Below, piece by piece: positions 62,024 through 64,000 of a stretch of DNA of 64,000 nt. Both the position numbers and the translations under genes were made by a program. The stretch covers positions 17,627,701 through 17,691,700 of the forward strand of contig CM035233.1 in the NCBI GenBank assembly GCA_020226215.1, read 5' to 3'. Source of the stretch: Sindora glabra (taxonomy: Eukaryota > Streptophyta > Magnoliopsida > Fabales > Fabaceae). Each line of letters begins with the position of its first letter. Position 1 is the first letter of the stretch. Under the pieces are notes generated by a model. That model was given only the letters and a program-made list of their open reading frames with translations, ran no database searches and was not told the origin of the DNA.

Positions 62024-63240
62024 GAGACAAGCTATCATGACACTTCATTTCCTCTTCAATGTAATATATATCAAGGTCATTAACTTAAAGGATTCAGATG
62101 ACTTATAGAAGGATGTTATCCTCACATTGTTCTAACATAAGATGTACTTTCCATCATCATTCTTTAACAATATAGTGCATTTAGTTATACCTTTTTTAAG
62201 TGAGGTAAGACTATATGATCCAATTTACCTAAGATGGATGTACTTGATGGAATACTTCATAAAGATTCTAAAAGGATATATGTGTAATTGAAATAGGCTT
62301 AAAGGATGTATTGTTGAGAAGTGCATTACTGATGAAGTTGTTAAGTTTTACATCTCATGCTTGTCAAATGCAAACACTATTAACTTCCTAAACCTTGCTA
62401 TAGAGGAAGAATTTCAAAGAAAAGTACTGGTGAAATGTGGAAATAAGTATAACTCTATGTTATGCAAAATAGTGAAGAGATTGAGCCTTACATGAATCAG
62501 CATATTATTCTCATAAAAGAGTTCCATCATGGTAAGAATGAGAAGTGGATATAAATTGAACATAATCACTCATTCCATAATTAGTTTTGCAACTAGGGTG
62601 GGTAAGATGATAAAGGAAATATTAGGTGTTATTTCTAAAATTATAAGATGGTTCGGTTATAGGCCTCACCTAGATATCATATTTTATCTATGACATCAAT
62701 AGATATTCATTTTACATTAAGAGATAAGATGAGAGAAGCACTATACAAAATAGTGGACTTATTCTAGTGTCTTGAGTAATGCATGTTTCTAGTGCTAAAG
62801 ACAAAAGCCCCATTTATATAACAATTTCATATTATAAGGTCAATAGAAAGATATGAGAGCTTGACTACATCTAATTAAGGGAGGTTGTCTTTCAATGTAA
62901 GTTAATAGAGAATAACAATGGCAACTAAGTGGATAAGCTAATATTTACATTAGTAGATCTTAGTAAGAAGGTTCATAAGATGGAGCCCTTCATAATGGCA
63001 TCCTAAGTAAGACAAGTTTCCTATGTGTCAAATCTAGTTAATAACAAATGATTTATAGTTCTTTAATGGAAGGAACAAATTGTTGGTAGTAGGAACAAAA
63101 AGGATATAACCATTAATGTTGAAGACAAACCTCCTTTCTCATTGGGAATAATTCCAGTTAATCATAAAGGTAATTTAGGAGAGTTTTATATGCATTAAAA
63201 TTATGGAGAAAAGATATAGATTGATGATCTTTCCAAATAA
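62024..63240 (+). pseudogene. CACTA TNP2-type transposase relic, second part
   Basis: Resumes with RQAIMTLHFLFN and KVINLKDSDDL (62,029-62,100), then DVILTLF, MYFPSSFFNNIVHLV (about 62,140-62,190), YLRWMYLMEYFIKILKGY (about 62,225-62,290), EKCITDEVVKFYISC (about 62,310-62,360), and a weaker tail (62,990-63,170) around VLQWKEQ-like and VEDKPPFS. The motifs correspond to FFPPSFFDIMVHL..HL, RWMYPIERY...LK.YV and AEEC..FCS of CACTA transposases. Inactive. Confidence 0.85.
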
Positions 63241-63855
63241 TTTTTTTATACCATAAGTTCAAGGTACGAATGTCCTTATTTTAAAAGTTATACTTACATA
63301 CATAATTTCTTTATTGTTAGTTCATATAATAAAAATGTCTTCATTAAGGCAAGTCTTATTTGAGAGATATACATCAATAATGAATTAAACATACTTAGAT
63401 AGTATGATATCTATGATAAATTAAAAGATAATTTTTTCACCATGATAAATCTTGTCTTTGTAATTATTGTAATACTAAAATTTTCATTTACTTACTTTAT
63501 CTCCTTATAGTTTGGAAGAGTTTTATATGCATTAAGATCATAGAGAAGAGATATAAATTGATAATCTTTTAAAATAAATTTTCTGCACTACAAGTTAAAA
63601 GTATTAATATCCTTATTTTTTAAATTTATACTTACATATATATTTATTTAATTGTTAGTTAATATAATAAAAAATTTTGGTTATTATAAGTCCTATTTGA
63701 TAAATGAACATTAACAATAAATTAAAGATGTTTAAATAGAATGATATCCATGATAAATTAGAAGATAATTTTTCTTTTACTATTATGAACCTTTTCTTTG
63801 TAATTGTTGTAACACTCAATTTTTCATTTACTTACTTAGTTCTCTTGCAATTTGA
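63178..63855. repeat. 337-bp tandem duplication at the end of the CACTA transposase
   Basis: 63178-63514 and 63515-63855 run in parallel: 'gagttttatatgcattaa', 'gataatttttt', 'tctttgtaatt.ttgtaa', 'catttacttactt'. Copies are moderately diverged. It covers the last coding bases and following non-coding sequence of the element. Confidence 0.85.
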
Positions 63856-64000
63856 AAATACTCTGAACATATGCCATTAAGCAGTGAAATCATTAAGTAT
63901 TCTCTAATCCCATATCCAAATTATATAGAATTAATGTAAAATGAAATTTAGCTTCTATCTATTATAAAATGCATTTGTAGAATTTTAGTTTATGTACTAT
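63856..64000. other. End of window, AT-rich
   Basis: Nothing recognised; presumably still inside the CACTA element. Confidence 0.4.

Larger units (their letters stand above)
48584..64000 (+). mobile_element. CACTA (En/Spm-type) DNA transposon, right end outside the window
   Basis: Begins CACTACTCTAGAATTAGTGA at 48584, followed by subterminal words such as 'ccgatgtc' and 'gatgtc'. The same words reappear at 56,880-57,000, after the gypsy LTR insertion. A plus-strand TNP2-type transposase relic lies at 57,790-63,240. Two LTR insertions (50,285-56,715 and 59,518-62,018) account for most of the length in view. The other terminus is beyond 64,000. Confidence 0.6.

Noticed and set aside
61712..62083. 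123-codon plus-strand frame, the longest in the right half of the window
   Set aside because: It crosses the right border of the 2.5 kb insert and includes a 131-bp duplication and transposase sequence in the wrong frame.
1..64000. CRISPR array, operon, ribosome binding sites, riboswitch, rRNA or tRNA genes
   Set aside because: The DNA is nuclear plant sequence; tandem repeats seen are minisatellites without unique spacers, and no convincing tRNA or rRNA was recognised by eye.

Overview
The window is nuclear DNA from a flowering plant, probably a eudicot. It is very AT-rich and has almost no long reading frames. It is packed with decayed plant-type transposons (Ty1/copia, Ty3/gypsy, hAT, CACTA, MITE-like foldbacks). 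Its one intact gene has plant splice sites and encodes a plant-specific RNA-binding protein. The species cannot be named from the sequence.

Layout. (1) 1-730 is an unassigned, slightly GC-richer stretch with broken frames; 731-2,880 holds no gene. (2) About 3.0-24.05 kb is one old minus-strand Ty3/gypsy element. Reverse transcriptase, RNase H and integrase relics run 24,050 to 20,090, followed by a tandem-repeat 3' region and then a plus-strand coiled-coil ORF relic (3,770-4,902). This order suits the Tat lineage. Its repeat array is split by LTR element A (5,535-19,519). Element A holds a copia relic (B, pol 9,425-12,530), and B's 3' LTR is split by a long gypsy LTR (13,645-18,457). The gypsy integrase is separately split by a 1.6 kb insertion (about 20,915-22,535). 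(3) 24-29 kb is AT-rich filler with foldbacks, a polypurine/G-quadruplex tract and a (TTA)24 repeat. (4) 29,015-33,638 is a complete but dead hAT element with an 8-bp target duplication. (5) 34,068 to about 39,870 (minus) is the only live gene: an RZ-1-type RNA-binding protein (RRM plus CCHC zinc knuckle, 281 aa) in three coding exons, with a 4.3 kb intron, a probable 5'UTR intron and a duplicated promoter segment with G-boxes. (6) 40-48.5 kb holds foldbacks, an 82-bp minisatellite, a 658-bp tandem duplication of unknown sequence and a CACTA-like terminus. (7) 48,584 to beyond the window end is a CACTA element with a TNP2-type transposase relic. It is interrupted by a 6.4 kb gypsy LTR block (50,285-56,715, itself carrying another LTR at 54,047-55,604) and by a 2.5 kb LTR-like insert (59,518-62,018).

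The RZ-1 gene is the only working protein gene I can support; the rest is a record of transposition. The best-supported structural results come from comparing repeats within the window. The two ~4.9 kb gypsy LTR copies give an empty site for the LTR in the second copy. The split minisatellite matches across element A. The transposase frame resumes on the far side of the 2.5 kb insert. I found no CRISPR array, operon, rRNA or convincing tRNA. I do not see a clearly new biological system; the 658-bp tandem duplication and the gene's duplicated promoter are the items I would look at first.
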